Position numbers and translations under genes: made by a program
Shown: piece by piece, positions 28,452 to 36,882 of the stretch
Numbering within the stretch: the stretch's first letter is position 1
How the letters are laid out: each line of letters begins with the position of its first letter
Origin: Sphingomonadaceae bacterium
GTDB taxonomy: Bacteria > Pseudomonadota > Alphaproteobacteria > Sphingomonadales > Sphingomonadaceae
Assembly (NCBI GenBank): GCA_947454135.1
Contig: CANGJI010000007.1
Span: forward strand, 1 to 60,468
DNA length: 60,468 nucleotides
Direction: 5' to 3'
The notes under the pieces: model-generated
The model's database searches: none
Told to the model about the DNA's origin: nothing
The model's input: the letters and a program-made list of their open reading frames with translations, nothing else

Positions 28452-28568
28452 TCAGTCGTGCACGGTCCGGTCGCTCGCCGGGTCCGAATGGAACTCATGC
28501 CAGATACCGTTGAGGATCGCGACACTCACCGCAAGGCCCAGCCCGAGGATCCACGAAAAATACCACAT
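28452..28568 (-). CDS. cydX: Cytochrome bd oxidase small subunit CydX
   Basis: A 38-residue protein starting MWYFSWILGLGLA, the hallmark of CydX/YbgT, with one transmembrane helix and a short charged tail ending VHD. It lies 15 bases downstream of cydB on the same strand. CydX stabilises the haem environment of bd-I oxidase in E. coli. It is too short for usual ORF cut-offs and was found by reading the minus strand between cydB and the SDR gene. Confidence 0.93.
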   Translation of the reverse strand: MWYFSWILGLGLAVSVAILNGIWHEFHSDPASDRTVHD

Positions 28569-28583
28569 CGCGCTTGCCTTCTC

Positions 28584-29732
28584 TCAGTAAAGGTCGGGAT
28601 TGAGACGGACTTCCTCGGCGCTGACCCGGCCGAACATCACTTTGTAGGCCCAGCTCGTATAGGCCAGCACGATCGGCAGGAAGACGAGCACCACCACCAG
28701 CATGATGAACAGCGTCAGGTGGCTCGACGAGGCGTTCCACACCGTGAGGCTGGACGCCGGATCGATGGAGCTTGGCAGAATGAAGGGGAACATCGAAAGG
28801 CCGACGGTCGCGACGATCCCGGCAGCGGCGATGGTCGATCCGGCAAAGGCCAGCGCATCGCGCCGCATCCGCAGTCCGGCAAGCGCCACGAGCGGCCCGG
28901 CCAGCCCGAGCAGCGGTGCCACCATCATCCACGCATGCGCACTGTAGTTATCGAGCCAAGCTCCGGGTGCTGCAACCGCGCGAACAAGATGCGGATTGGA
29001 AGGGCCGCCGGTATCCACGGCATCGGCAATATGGAAACCGGGGCCTCCCCACGCAACATAGGCGCCCCCTGCGGCGAACAGCACCAGCGCCAGCACCGCC
29101 GCAATCGCGCCGTACTGCCGGGCGCGGTGCTGTACCGGGCCCGGTTCCAGCTTCATCGCCAGCCAGCCCGCGCCGTGGAGCACCAGCATCGCCACCGAGA
29201 GCAGCCCGGTCAGCATGCTGAAGGGCGTGAACAGGCCAGCCAGCGACCCCTCATAAGTAGCGCGCAGATCGCTATCGAGCCGGAATGGCGCGCCCAGCAG
29301 CACGTTGCCGACCGCCACGCCGAAGACGAGCGCCGGCACCAGTCCGCCAGCAAACAGCGCCCAGTCCCACCGGCTGCGCCATGCGGGATCGGGCTTCTTG
29401 GAACGATACTTGAAGCCCACCGGCCTGAGGATCAGCGCGGCGAGGACGAGGAACATCGCCAGATAGAAGCCCGAAAAACTGACCGCATAGACATAGGGCC
29501 AGGCCGCGAAGATGGCACCGCCGCCGAGGATGAACCACACCTGGTTCCCTTCCCAGGTCGCGCTCACGGTGTTGATCACCATACGCCGCTCAACATCGCT
29601 GCGCGCGACAAACGGCAGCAGCGCCATAGCGCCGAGGTCGAAGCCATCTGTCAGCGCAAAGCCGATCAGCAGCACGCCGATCAGCACCCACCAGATCAGC
29701 CGGAGCGTTTCGTAATCAAGTGGCAGCGCCAT
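28584..29732 (-). CDS. cydB: Cytochrome bd ubiquinol oxidase subunit II
   Basis: 382 residues (E. coli 379) with about nine transmembrane segments. The N-terminus (LIWWVLIGVLLIGFALTDGFD) and the GNQVWFILGGGAIFAAWP segment are diagnostic. Subunit II of the inner-membrane bd quinol oxidase that reduces oxygen to water at high affinity without proton pumping. It is 12 bases after cydA. Confidence 0.96.
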   Translation of the reverse strand: MALPLDYETLRLIWWVLIGVLLIGFALTDGFDLGAMALLPFVARSDVERRMVINTVSATWEGNQVWFILGGGAIFAAWPYVYAVSFSGFYLAMFLVLAALILRPVGFKYRSKKPDPAWRSRWDWALFAGGLVPALVFGVAVGNVLLGAPFRLDSDLRATYEGSLAGLFTPFSMLTGLLSVAMLVLHGAGWLAMKLEPGPVQHRARQYGAIAAVLALVLFAAGGAYVAWGGPGFHIADAVDTGGPSNPHLVRAVAAPGAWLDNYSAHAWMMVAPLLGLAGPLVALAGLRMRRDALAFAGSTIAAAGIVATVGLSMFPFILPSSIDPASSLTVWNASSSHLTLFIMLVVVLVFLPIVLAYTSWAYKVMFGRVSAEEVRLNPDLY

Positions 29733-29744
29733 CGCGGCTCTCCT

Positions 29745-31334
29745 TCACTCAGCCGGAACGCTGTGAAACGGCGTAGGCGTGGCAGGCGGCGGCACGGGAT
29801 CGCGGCGTGGCTGCCACGGCATGTAGCCTTCCGGTCCCTTGCGGATCGCTGCCAGCATCAGCCGCACCTCGATCACCGCCAGCGCGCTGTAGAGCACGGT
29901 GAAGCCGGCAATCGTTGTCCAGATCTGCCCTGTGGTCAGGCTCGATGCGCCAAGGAACGTCGGCAGCACGCCGTCAACCGCCCAGGGCTGCCGGCCGATC
30001 TCGGCCACAAGCCAGCCAAGCTCGATTGCAAGCCAGGGCAAGGGGATGATCAGCACCGCCGCGCGCAGGAACCACTTGGCATCGAAGCGCCGCGTATTGG
30101 CCAGAACCAGCGCGGTTCCGAAGAAGCCGATGAACAGGAAGCCCAGCCCCGCCATGCCGCGGAACATCCAGAACAGCGCGGGCACGTTGGGAACGGTTGA
30201 CCATGCCGCCTTGTCGAGCGCCGCCGCGTCCGCCTTGCGCGGGTCTGCCACGAAGCGCTTGAGCAGCAGGGCATAGCCGAGATCGTCCTTGGCGGTTTCG
30301 AACTGCGCCCGCGCGGCCACGTCCTTCGGGTTCGCCTTCAGCTTCTCCACCGCATCATAGGCGATCAGCCCATGCTCGATCCGCGCCCGCGCGTGAGCCA
30401 CCAGCGGATAGATACCCTCGACCTGCCCCGTCAGGCTGCGCGTGCCGATGATGCCGAGAACATAGGGGATCTTGACCTCATAGAGCGTCTCGCGCCCCGT
30501 GCTCGAAGGCAGGCCGAACACCGCGATCCCCGCAGGCGCCGGCTCGGTGTGCCATTCGGTCTCCACCGCCGCGAGCTTCATCTTCTGGTTGTCGGTCAGC
30601 GTGTAGCCGCTTTCGTCCCCCAGCACGACGACCGAGAGCGCAGAGGCCAGCCCGAACGCGGCGGCGACGGCAAAGCTGCGCTTGGCCAGTTCCAGATGCC
30701 GCCCCTTGAGGAGGTACCATGCAGAAACGCCCAGCACGAACACGCTCGCCGCGACGTAGCCTGCGCTGACGGTGTGGACGAACTTGGCCTGCGCCACCGG
30801 ATTGAACACCACATCGTAGAAGCTCGTCACTTCCATGCGCATCGTCAGCGGATTAAACGCCGCGCCCACCGGGTGCTGCATCCAGCCGTTCGCGATCAGG
30901 ATCCACAATGCCGAGAAGTTCGATCCCAGCGCCACCATGAACGTGGTGAACAAGTGCTGGCGCGCGGTCAGCTTGTCCCAGCCGAAGAACATCAGCCCCA
31001 CGAATGTCGCCTCGAGGAAGAAGGCCATGAGCCCCTCGATGGCGAGCGGCGCACCGAAAATGTCGCCCACATAATGCGAGTAATAGGACCAGTTGGTGCC
31101 GAACTCGAACTCCATGGTGAGGCCGGTCGCCACGCCCAGAACGAAGTTGATGCCGAAGAGCTTGCCCCAGAAACGGGTGATATCCCGCCAGATAGGGCGG
31201 TCAGTCATCACATAGACGCTTTCCATGATGACCAGAATGAACGACAAGCCGAGCGTGAGCGGCACGAACAGGAAATGGTACAGCGCGGTCAATGCAAACT
31301 GCAGCCGGGATAATTCCACCACTGCCATGTCCAT
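29745..31334 (-). CDS. cydA: Cytochrome bd ubiquinol oxidase subunit I
   Basis: 529 residues (E. coli 522). Begins ELSRLQFALTALYHF, with the haem ligand histidine (H20) and FLFVPLTLG. The quinol-loop region with KIPYVLGIIGTRSL shows the long Q-loop form found in E. coli-type bd-I, consistent with the presence of CydX. The start at 31334 (ATGGACATG) follows the family N-terminus; longer frames run antisense through cydD. Divergent from cydD across 84 bases that must hold both promoters; I see no FNR-type TTGAT-N4-ATCAA box there. Confidence 0.96.
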   Translation of the reverse strand: MDMAVVELSRLQFALTALYHFLFVPLTLGLSFILVIMESVYVMTDRPIWRDITRFWGKLFGINFVLGVATGLTMEFEFGTNWSYYSHYVGDIFGAPLAIEGLMAFFLEATFVGLMFFGWDKLTARQHLFTTFMVALGSNFSALWILIANGWMQHPVGAAFNPLTMRMEVTSFYDVVFNPVAQAKFVHTVSAGYVAASVFVLGVSAWYLLKGRHLELAKRSFAVAAAFGLASALSVVVLGDESGYTLTDNQKMKLAAVETEWHTEPAPAGIAVFGLPSSTGRETLYEVKIPYVLGIIGTRSLTGQVEGIYPLVAHARARIEHGLIAYDAVEKLKANPKDVAARAQFETAKDDLGYALLLKRFVADPRKADAAALDKAAWSTVPNVPALFWMFRGMAGLGFLFIGFFGTALVLANTRRFDAKWFLRAAVLIIPLPWLAIELGWLVAEIGRQPWAVDGVLPTFLGASSLTTGQIWTTIAGFTVLYSALAVIEVRLMLAAIRKGPEGYMPWQPRRDPVPPPATPTPFHSVPAE

Positions 31335-31418
31335 CGCTTGTGCCCTTTCCTGGCCGGGGCGCACTTGCGAAACCGACTCTCGCGGCGGCGCCGGCGTTCC
31401 AATAAACGAATCCGAATC

Positions 31419-32945
31419 ATGAGGATACACAAAGCAGCAGGCCTGGCCTGGATGTCGGACGTGGCAGGTGCCGCGGTGTTCGCCTGGGGCGCGGCCAGCG
31501 CGCTGGAGGCAAAGCTGCAAGGCTGCCCTGGCATGGCCGCCGGAGCGGCGCTGATGGTGCTTGGCGGCCTGCTGCGCCTTGCCAGCCAGTATGGCGCGCA
31601 AGTCCTCGGATTTGACGAAGGACGCGCCCTCGCCCGCCTGCGCCGCGCCGGGCTCTTCCCCCGCCTGCTGGGAATCGCCGGGCCTGCCGCCCCCGCACTG
31701 GGTGCCACGGCAACGCTCGGGATCGATCATGTCGCTGCCGAACAGGCCCGCGCCGCGCGGTTCGATCCGGTCCGCAAGGCCGCTACGCTCGGCCCCATCC
31801 TCGTCGTGCTCGTGGTCGCGCTGCAGAGCAAGGTCGCAGCGCTCATTCTGTTCCTGACCCTGATCCCGTTCGTGATCGGCATGATCCTGGCAGGCGGTGC
31901 GGCCCGGCAGGCGGCTGACCGGCAGATGGCCGCGATCACCGCGCTCTCGGCGCTCTACGTCGACCGCATCCGCCACTTGCCGATCATCCGCCATTTCGCC
32001 GCGGAAGAGCGCATCGCCCGTCAGGCAGGGAGTGCGGCGCAGGATGTCGCCGAGCGCACCATCGCCGTCCTGCGCGCCGCGTTCCTCTCCAGCGCGGTGC
32101 TCGAATTCTTCGCTGCGCTGAGTGTCGCGCTCGTCGCGGTCTATTGCGGGTTCAGCCTGCTGGGCATCCTGCCGTTCACGCCGCCCGAACATCTCGATTA
32201 CCGCGCGGCGTTCTTCGTGCTGGTCCTCGCGCCGGAATTCTACCTCCCGATGCGCCGCCTCGCCGCCGCCTATCACGAGAAGCAGCTTGGCGAGGCTGCC
32301 GAGAAAGCGCTGGCAGACGTTCCGGAGCCAGTCGCTCGCCCTGCCGTATCGCAAAGGGTCTCACTGCGGGATGTCATCGTCGATTGGCCGGGGCATCGCA
32401 TCGGGCCGATCAGCTTCGAACTCGGCGCGCACGGCCTCGTCTGCGTGACGGGGCCGACCGGCAGCGGCAAGACCAGCCTGCTCGCCGCCATCGCCGGGCA
32501 AGTTGAACCCAGCAAGGGCAGCCTTGCCACGCTACCGGCCGAGGCGATTGCGTGGGCGGGACAAGTGCCCTTGCTGCTGCCGACGACGCTCGAAGACAAT
32601 CTACGACTTGGCCGCCCCGATGCGACGGGCGAGGAGGTGGCCGAGGCCGCCGGAAAGGTGGGTCTCGATGCCCTGATCGGGCGGCGTGAAGGGGGCCTTG
32701 CCACGGCCATCGACCACCACGGCGCATGGCTATCGGGGGGAGAGCGGCGCAGGCTGGGCCTTGCCCGCGCACTGGTTGCGGATCGCGCCCTGCTCCTCGC
32801 CGACGAGCCGACCGCCGACCTCGATGCTGCCAGCGCAGAGCAGATCATCGCGCTGCTGGTAGCCGAGGCACGGCAGCGCGCGGTGATCGTCGCGACGCAT
32901 GACGAGCGCCTCGCCGCGCTCGCCGATCAGGTGATCGCGCTGTGA
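31419..32945 (+). CDS. cydD: ABC transporter for glutathione/cysteine export, CydD-type
   Basis: 508 residues: N-terminal six-helix exporter domain, C-terminal ATPase with Walker A GPTGSGKTSL, signature LSGGERRRLGLARAL and Walker B LLLADEP. Pairs with CydC to export thiols to the periplasm, which is needed for bd oxidase assembly in E. coli. The ATG at 31419 precedes the first helix. It overlaps cydC by 4 bases and diverges from cydABX. Confidence 0.9.
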   Translation: MRIHKAAGLAWMSDVAGAAVFAWGAASALEAKLQGCPGMAAGAALMVLGGLLRLASQYGAQVLGFDEGRALARLRRAGLFPRLLGIAGPAAPALGATATLGIDHVAAEQARAARFDPVRKAATLGPILVVLVVALQSKVAALILFLTLIPFVIGMILAGGAARQAADRQMAAITALSALYVDRIRHLPIIRHFAAEERIARQAGSAAQDVAERTIAVLRAAFLSSAVLEFFAALSVALVAVYCGFSLLGILPFTPPEHLDYRAAFFVLVLAPEFYLPMRRLAAAYHEKQLGEAAEKALADVPEPVARPAVSQRVSLRDVIVDWPGHRIGPISFELGAHGLVCVTGPTGSGKTSLLAAIAGQVEPSKGSLATLPAEAIAWAGQVPLLLPTTLEDNLRLGRPDATGEEVAEAAGKVGLDALIGRREGGLATAIDHHGAWLSGGERRRLGLARALVADRALLLADEPTADLDAASAEQIIALLVAEARQRAVIVATHDERLAALADQVIAL

Positions 32946-34528
32946 TCGGGGCGCGCTTTCCCCTTCCCCTGCCGCCGCGCGTCAAGGGCCGCATCGCGCT
33001 CGGCTTTGCCGCCGCGCTGGCGGCGGGCGCAGGCGGGCTCGTGCTCCTGGCGCTCTCAGGCTGGTTCCTGACCGCCGCCGCGCTCGCTGGCGCAAGCGGC
33101 GCCGCGGCTATCGCCGGTTTCAACTACCTGATCCCCAGCGCCGCGATCCGGGGCCTCGCTGTGGTGCGGACCGCAGCGCGCTATGGCGAGCGGCTGTGGA
33201 GCCACGAGGCCGCTCTCCATGCCCTCGCCGGCCTGCGCAGCAGCCTGTTCGCAAGGCTCGCCCATGCCGATGGCCGCACCGCACCGGATCTCTCGAGCGG
33301 GGATGCCAGCGCGCGGCTGATCGGCGATATCGGTGCGCTGGAAGACCTTGTCGTGCGGCGGCCCGGCATCCCGGCGGCCTTTGCCACGATGCTGATCGGG
33401 CTGGGCGCGGTAGGGCTCGCCGGGTGGCAGGCCGCGCTCTTGCTGGCGGCGGTGCTGGCCGCACTCCTTGCCGCGCTCGCCCTGCTCCCGCCGCGCCTCA
33501 GCGCCGCCCCGGCAGCCGAAGCGGCAGCAGCGACCGCAGAACTCAGGCGCATGCTGGTGGACTACGCGGCCGCCCGCAGCGAAATCATCACCTATGGGCT
33601 CGCCGAACGCGTCACGGCCTTGCTGACAACAGAGGCAGACCGGCTGGACGAAGCGCAGCGCAAGCTGGCGCGGATCGAAGCCGCGAGCAACGCCCTGCTG
33701 ATCCTCGGCAGCGCGATTGCAGCGGCGGCAACGCTGCTCGCCAGCACCGCCACCGCGCCGCTGACCGCGCTTGCCGTGCTCGCCGCCACTGCAAGCATCG
33801 AAGGGATTGCGGCCATCGCCCGCTCGAGCACGCGGGAAGCTGCCGTCGCCGAAGGGACGCAGCGTCTGCGCGTTCTGCTCGCCCTGCCTTTGCCGAAAGC
33901 AGACGCAGCGCCCAAAACGGAAGCACCGTTGGCCCTGGGCCTCGGTTCTGCGGAGTTTGCGCCGGGGAGCCGGATCGCACTGACCGGCCCTTCAGGATCG
34001 GGCAAGACCCGCGTCATCGAAGCGCTCGCGGGTCTGCGCGAACCGGCGCATGTTCTCACGATCGGCGGCAAACCGCTTACTCAACTGCCGACGGCGGCAA
34101 TCCGGTCGCAGTATGCGCTGGCGCCGCAGGAGCCCATGCTGATCGCCGGAACCGTCGCGGATAACTTGCGCCTCGCGAGGCCGGGTATTGACGCGCAGGC
34201 GATGGAGCAGGCCCTGCGCACGGCGCAACTGTGGGAGCGGATCGCGCGGATGCCGCAGGGCCTCGACACCGTGCTGGGCGAGGATGGCGGCGTGCTTTCC
34301 GGCGGCGAGCGCAAGCGGCTTTCGCTAGCGAGAGCTCTGCTGGCAGGACGCCCGTGGCTGCTGCTCGACGAGCCCACCGAGGGCCTTGATGCCGCCACCG
34401 AGGCAGCGCTCGTTGCGGCTCTTGCGGCATGGCTGAACGCCAGTGGCACCGGCCTGCTGATCGCTTCGCACCGCACGGCCCCGCTGGCTCTGGCTTCAGT
34501 GCAAGTACCGGTCGGCGAGATCAGCTGA
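32942..34528 (+). CDS. cydC: ABC transporter for glutathione/cysteine export, CydC-type
   Basis: 528 residues, the partner half of cydD: transmembrane domain (about 1-300), Walker A GPSGSGKTRV, signature LSGGERKRLSLARAL, Walker B LLLDEPTEGLD. Start GTG at 32942 overlaps the cydD stop (GTGA). Ends next to the convergent TetR gene with no spacer; a perfect palindrome covers both stop codons. Confidence 0.9.
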   Translation: MIGARFPLPLPPRVKGRIALGFAAALAAGAGGLVLLALSGWFLTAAALAGASGAAAIAGFNYLIPSAAIRGLAVVRTAARYGERLWSHEAALHALAGLRSSLFARLAHADGRTAPDLSSGDASARLIGDIGALEDLVVRRPGIPAAFATMLIGLGAVGLAGWQAALLLAAVLAALLAALALLPPRLSAAPAAEAAAATAELRRMLVDYAAARSEIITYGLAERVTALLTTEADRLDEAQRKLARIEAASNALLILGSAIAAAATLLASTATAPLTALAVLAATASIEGIAAIARSSTREAAVAEGTQRLRVLLALPLPKADAAPKTEAPLALGLGSAEFAPGSRIALTGPSGSGKTRVIEALAGLREPAHVLTIGGKPLTQLPTAAIRSQYALAPQEPMLIAGTVADNLRLARPGIDAQAMEQALRTAQLWERIARMPQGLDTVLGEDGGVLSGGERKRLSLARALLAGRPWLLLDEPTEGLDAATEAALVAALAAWLNASGTGLLIASHRTAPLALASVQVPVGEIS

Positions 34529-34530
34529 TC
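34519..34530. repeat. 12-base palindrome across two convergent stop codons
   Basis: GATCAGCTGATC (34519-34530) is self-complementary and includes the cydC TGA (34526-34528) and the start of the TetR-gene stop on the other strand (34529-34531). Two facing TGA codons force a 6-base palindrome; the extra six bases go beyond that. Too short to call a terminator. Confidence 0.4.
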
Positions 34531-35119
34531 AGGCGGGTTTGCCGGCAACCCGCGCCAGCGCCGCAGTGATCGCGGCCGTCTGCGCTGCCAGCGGCCAGCT
34601 TTCAGGGTCGAAGATTGCCTGCGTCACGATCCCGACCAGCGCCGCGAACAAGGCACTCGCGGCCTCGGACAAGGAATCGGCGGGAAGCTGCGCGAAGGCT
34701 GGATCGCGCGCCAAGCAGTCGGCGATGCGGCGCACGAACTCGCGCATGCGCTGGCGCTGCTCGGCCGCGAATTCGCTGTCCGCGATGGCGAGACCCCAGA
34801 ACGAGAACCACACCCGCCAGTCCCGCTCGATCCTGGGATCGGTCGGCAGCAGCGCGTGGAGCAAGGCGGCGATGTCGGCGCGGCCTTCGGGCTGCGAAGC
34901 ATCGGTGCGCGCCTGCGAACTGAGCGCCGCGTGGCGATAGGTGAGCAGCATGAGCGCGCGCTTGTCCGCGAAGTAGTGCGTCACGGCCTTGGTGCTGAAA
35001 CCGGCTGCCGCCGCCACTGCGCGCACAGTCGCCGCCTCGGCCCCGCCGGCCGCGACCAGATCGGCCGCGACTTCGGCAAGCGCGATGCGCCGCGCGGCGT
35101 GGTCTAATGCTGCGGGCAT
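34529..35119 (-). CDS. TetR-family transcriptional regulator
   Basis: 196 residues. The N-terminal helix-turn-helix is clear (ATVRAVAAAAGFSTKAVTHYF, residues about 28-48), followed by an all-helical ligand-binding domain. It overlaps the 3' end of the Rieske oxygenase gene by 16 bases on the same strand, so regulator and oxygenase share an operon. The likely operator is the palindrome at 36389-36404 upstream of the oxygenase, giving autoregulation. Confidence 0.88.
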   Translation of the reverse strand: MPAALDHAARRIALAEVAADLVAAGGAEAATVRAVAAAAGFSTKAVTHYFADKRALMLLTYRHAALSSQARTDASQPEGRADIAALLHALLPTDPRIERDWRVWFSFWGLAIADSEFAAEQRQRMREFVRRIADCLARDPAFAQLPADSLSEAASALFAALVGIVTQAIFDPESWPLAAQTAAITAALARVAGKPA

Positions 35120-36345
35120 GGCGCGACGAGCAGTGCGGGAAGCTCGGCGTCTCCCGCGTCCAGCAGGCGATCGAGCCAGCGGTGGAAGTGCTGGAGCCCG
35201 CCCTCGTTGCGCCCGAAGCGCACCACGTCCACCAGCCCGGTGCCGAACACCTGCTGCTGGAACGCCGAGGTCGGCAAGTCTTCGTCGCCCACCACATGCG
35301 CGAGGAAGCCGGCGAGGTCTTCCATCGCCTTGCGGGTAGGCGCGTCCGGCTCATGCTCGGCAAGGAAAATCTGCGTCGTGGTCGAGGTGCCCACGTCCGC
35401 GCCCGGAACGACGATCGACAGCAGCACGCCGCGGTGCCCATTCGGGTAGAACGTATTGATCGAGACCCCGGGGAACAGGATCCACTCGCCCATCAGCAGC
35501 GGATCGACCGGATCGCCGGACTTGGGAACCCGGCCCAGCGCGTAGAGATCATCGCGCGCGGTGGTGCCGGGGCGGCCCTGCGGCGCAATCACGCGCTGGT
35601 GCGGGCCCTGGCTGAAATAGAACGCACGATTGCTGCGATCCGGCCCGAACGTCTCGCGGTGAAGGACGGGCACATGGTAGAACTCGAGGTGCGCATCGAA
35701 CGCGAGCTTCCAGTTGGGGCCATGGAGCGTACTGCTGGTGACATGTGTCCAGCCGGCAAGGCCAAACCCGGCAATCAGCGCGTCGATCCCGACGAGGAGG
35801 TCCGCCGGATCATGTGGGCTCGCCGGATCGAGGATCGCCCAGATGAGGCCAGACCGCTCGGAAACGGGGAAACGCTTCATCGCCAAGGCGGCCTTGTCCA
35901 CCGCACCGAAATCGGCAGCGCTGGCGACACCGAGCAACGCGCCGTCGCGGGCGAAGGTCCAGCCATGATAGGGGCAGGTGAACCGCGCCGCCGTGCCGCA
36001 AGCGCTGGCGACTGCCGCGCCGCGATGGGTGCAGCTGTTGAGCAGCGCATGGGCCTTCCCTTGTGAATCGCGCACCAGCAGGATCGGAATGCCCGCCACT
36101 TCAAGCGTCTTGTAGTCACCGGCCTGCGGGATCTCGCACGAGGCCGCGAGGACCAGCGGCACGCGCAGGAAGATCTGCCGTTTCTCCCGCGCAAAGCGAT
36201 CAGGGCACGTATATTGCGAGGGATCCAGCTGCATTACCTCGTCCGCCAGCGGAAAAGTCCCCGCCGCCGTGTGCCCCAGCAGCGCCTCGGCGTGCTGGAC
36301 AAGGGTCCTGCGTGCGGCGGAATCCAAGGTGGCCGTGCTGTCCAT
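35104..36345 (-). CDS. Rieske non-haem iron oxygenase, alpha subunit
   Basis: 413 residues. Rieske cluster CTHRGAAV...CPYHGWTF (C-x-H-x(n)-C-x2-H) near residues 105-130, then the catalytic domain with mononuclear iron ligands in FDAHLEFYHVPVLH (H-x4-H). Hydroxylates an aromatic or alicyclic substrate using electrons from a ferredoxin. No beta subunit or reductase adjoins it. It shares the FGAVDKA segment with the oxygenase at 53790-54986, so these are paralogues. The start at 36345 has GGGAGAG upstream and follows the putative operator by about 44 bases. Confidence 0.88.
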   Translation of the reverse strand: MDSTATLDSAARRTLVQHAEALLGHTAAGTFPLADEVMQLDPSQYTCPDRFAREKRQIFLRVPLVLAASCEIPQAGDYKTLEVAGIPILLVRDSQGKAHALLNSCTHRGAAVASACGTAARFTCPYHGWTFARDGALLGVASAADFGAVDKAALAMKRFPVSERSGLIWAILDPASPHDPADLLVGIDALIAGFGLAGWTHVTSSTLHGPNWKLAFDAHLEFYHVPVLHRETFGPDRSNRAFYFSQGPHQRVIAPQGRPGTTARDDLYALGRVPKSGDPVDPLLMGEWILFPGVSINTFYPNGHRGVLLSIVVPGADVGTSTTTQIFLAEHEPDAPTRKAMEDLAGFLAHVVGDEDLPTSAFQQQVFGTGLVDVVRFGRNEGGLQHFHRWLDRLLDAGDAELPALLVAPCPQH

Positions 36346-36388
36346 CGCAATGCTCTCCCGGTGCGCGAAGGGTTGGTCCGGCTCTATA

Positions 36389-36404
36389 TGCAACAAACGT
36401 TGCA
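36389..36404. promoter_or_regulatory. Candidate TetR operator (palindrome)
   Basis: TGCAAC (36389-36394), spacer AAAC, GTTGCA (36399-36404): a perfect 6-base inverted repeat. It lies 44 bases upstream of the Rieske oxygenase start (minus strand) and 95 bases upstream of the EthD gene (plus strand), in the only non-coding spacer of this cluster. Size and position fit a TetR site controlling both directions. Confidence 0.5.
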
Positions 36405-36499
36405 CATCCTCCACCTAGTTTATTCGTGAGCCGCAGCGCTGCCGGGGATCGGATAGAACCATGCGCAGCAATCGGTATGCCGCAAAGGGGAAGCCCCGC

Positions 36500-36865
36500 A
36501 TGACAGTGACCGTTCTCACCCTGCTCAAGCGCCGGCCTGACATGAGCAAGGCCGATTTCATCGCCTATTACGAGACCCACCACCGCCGGATCGGCGAGAA
36601 AGTCCTCGGCCCCTGGGCGATCCGCTACGAGCGCAAGCATCTCCATCCGATGGACGGCACTGATGCCGACCATGACTTCGACGTGGCGATGGAAATCGAG
36701 TTTGCCGACGAAGCCGCGATGGCCGCCTGCTTTGGCGCGCTGGCAGAACCCGAGACCCGGCGCGAGATCACCGAGGACGAGGAGCGCCTGTTCGACAGGC
36801 CGCGCATGCGCGTCTACCGGGTGGAGCAGCACCGCTCGGCCATGCCGCACGACAAGGCGGGCTAG
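36500..36865 (+). CDS. EthD-domain protein (dimeric alpha-beta barrel)
   Basis: 121 residues. The pattern LLKRRPDMSKADFIAYYETHH is typical of EthD (ferredoxin-like dimeric alpha/beta barrel), with a central GEKVLGP and a C-terminal beta strand. Members are found in oxidative catabolic clusters, some as cyclases or dehydratases, others of unknown function. It diverges from the Rieske oxygenase across the palindrome and is probably co-regulated with it. Confidence 0.78.
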   Translation: MTVTVLTLLKRRPDMSKADFIAYYETHHRRIGEKVLGPWAIRYERKHLHPMDGTDADHDFDVAMEIEFADEAAMAACFGALAEPETRREITEDEERLFDRPRMRVYRVEQHRSAMPHDKAG

Positions 36866-36882
36866 TCCCCGGCAGTCGGGCG

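Noticed and set aside
31335..31418. FNR/Anr box controlling the divergent cyd genes
   Set aside because: I looked for TTGAT-N4-ATCAA and found no acceptable match.
31335..32354. N-terminal extension of cydA to 32354
   Set aside because: It runs antisense through cydD; the CydA N-terminus is recognisable at 31334.
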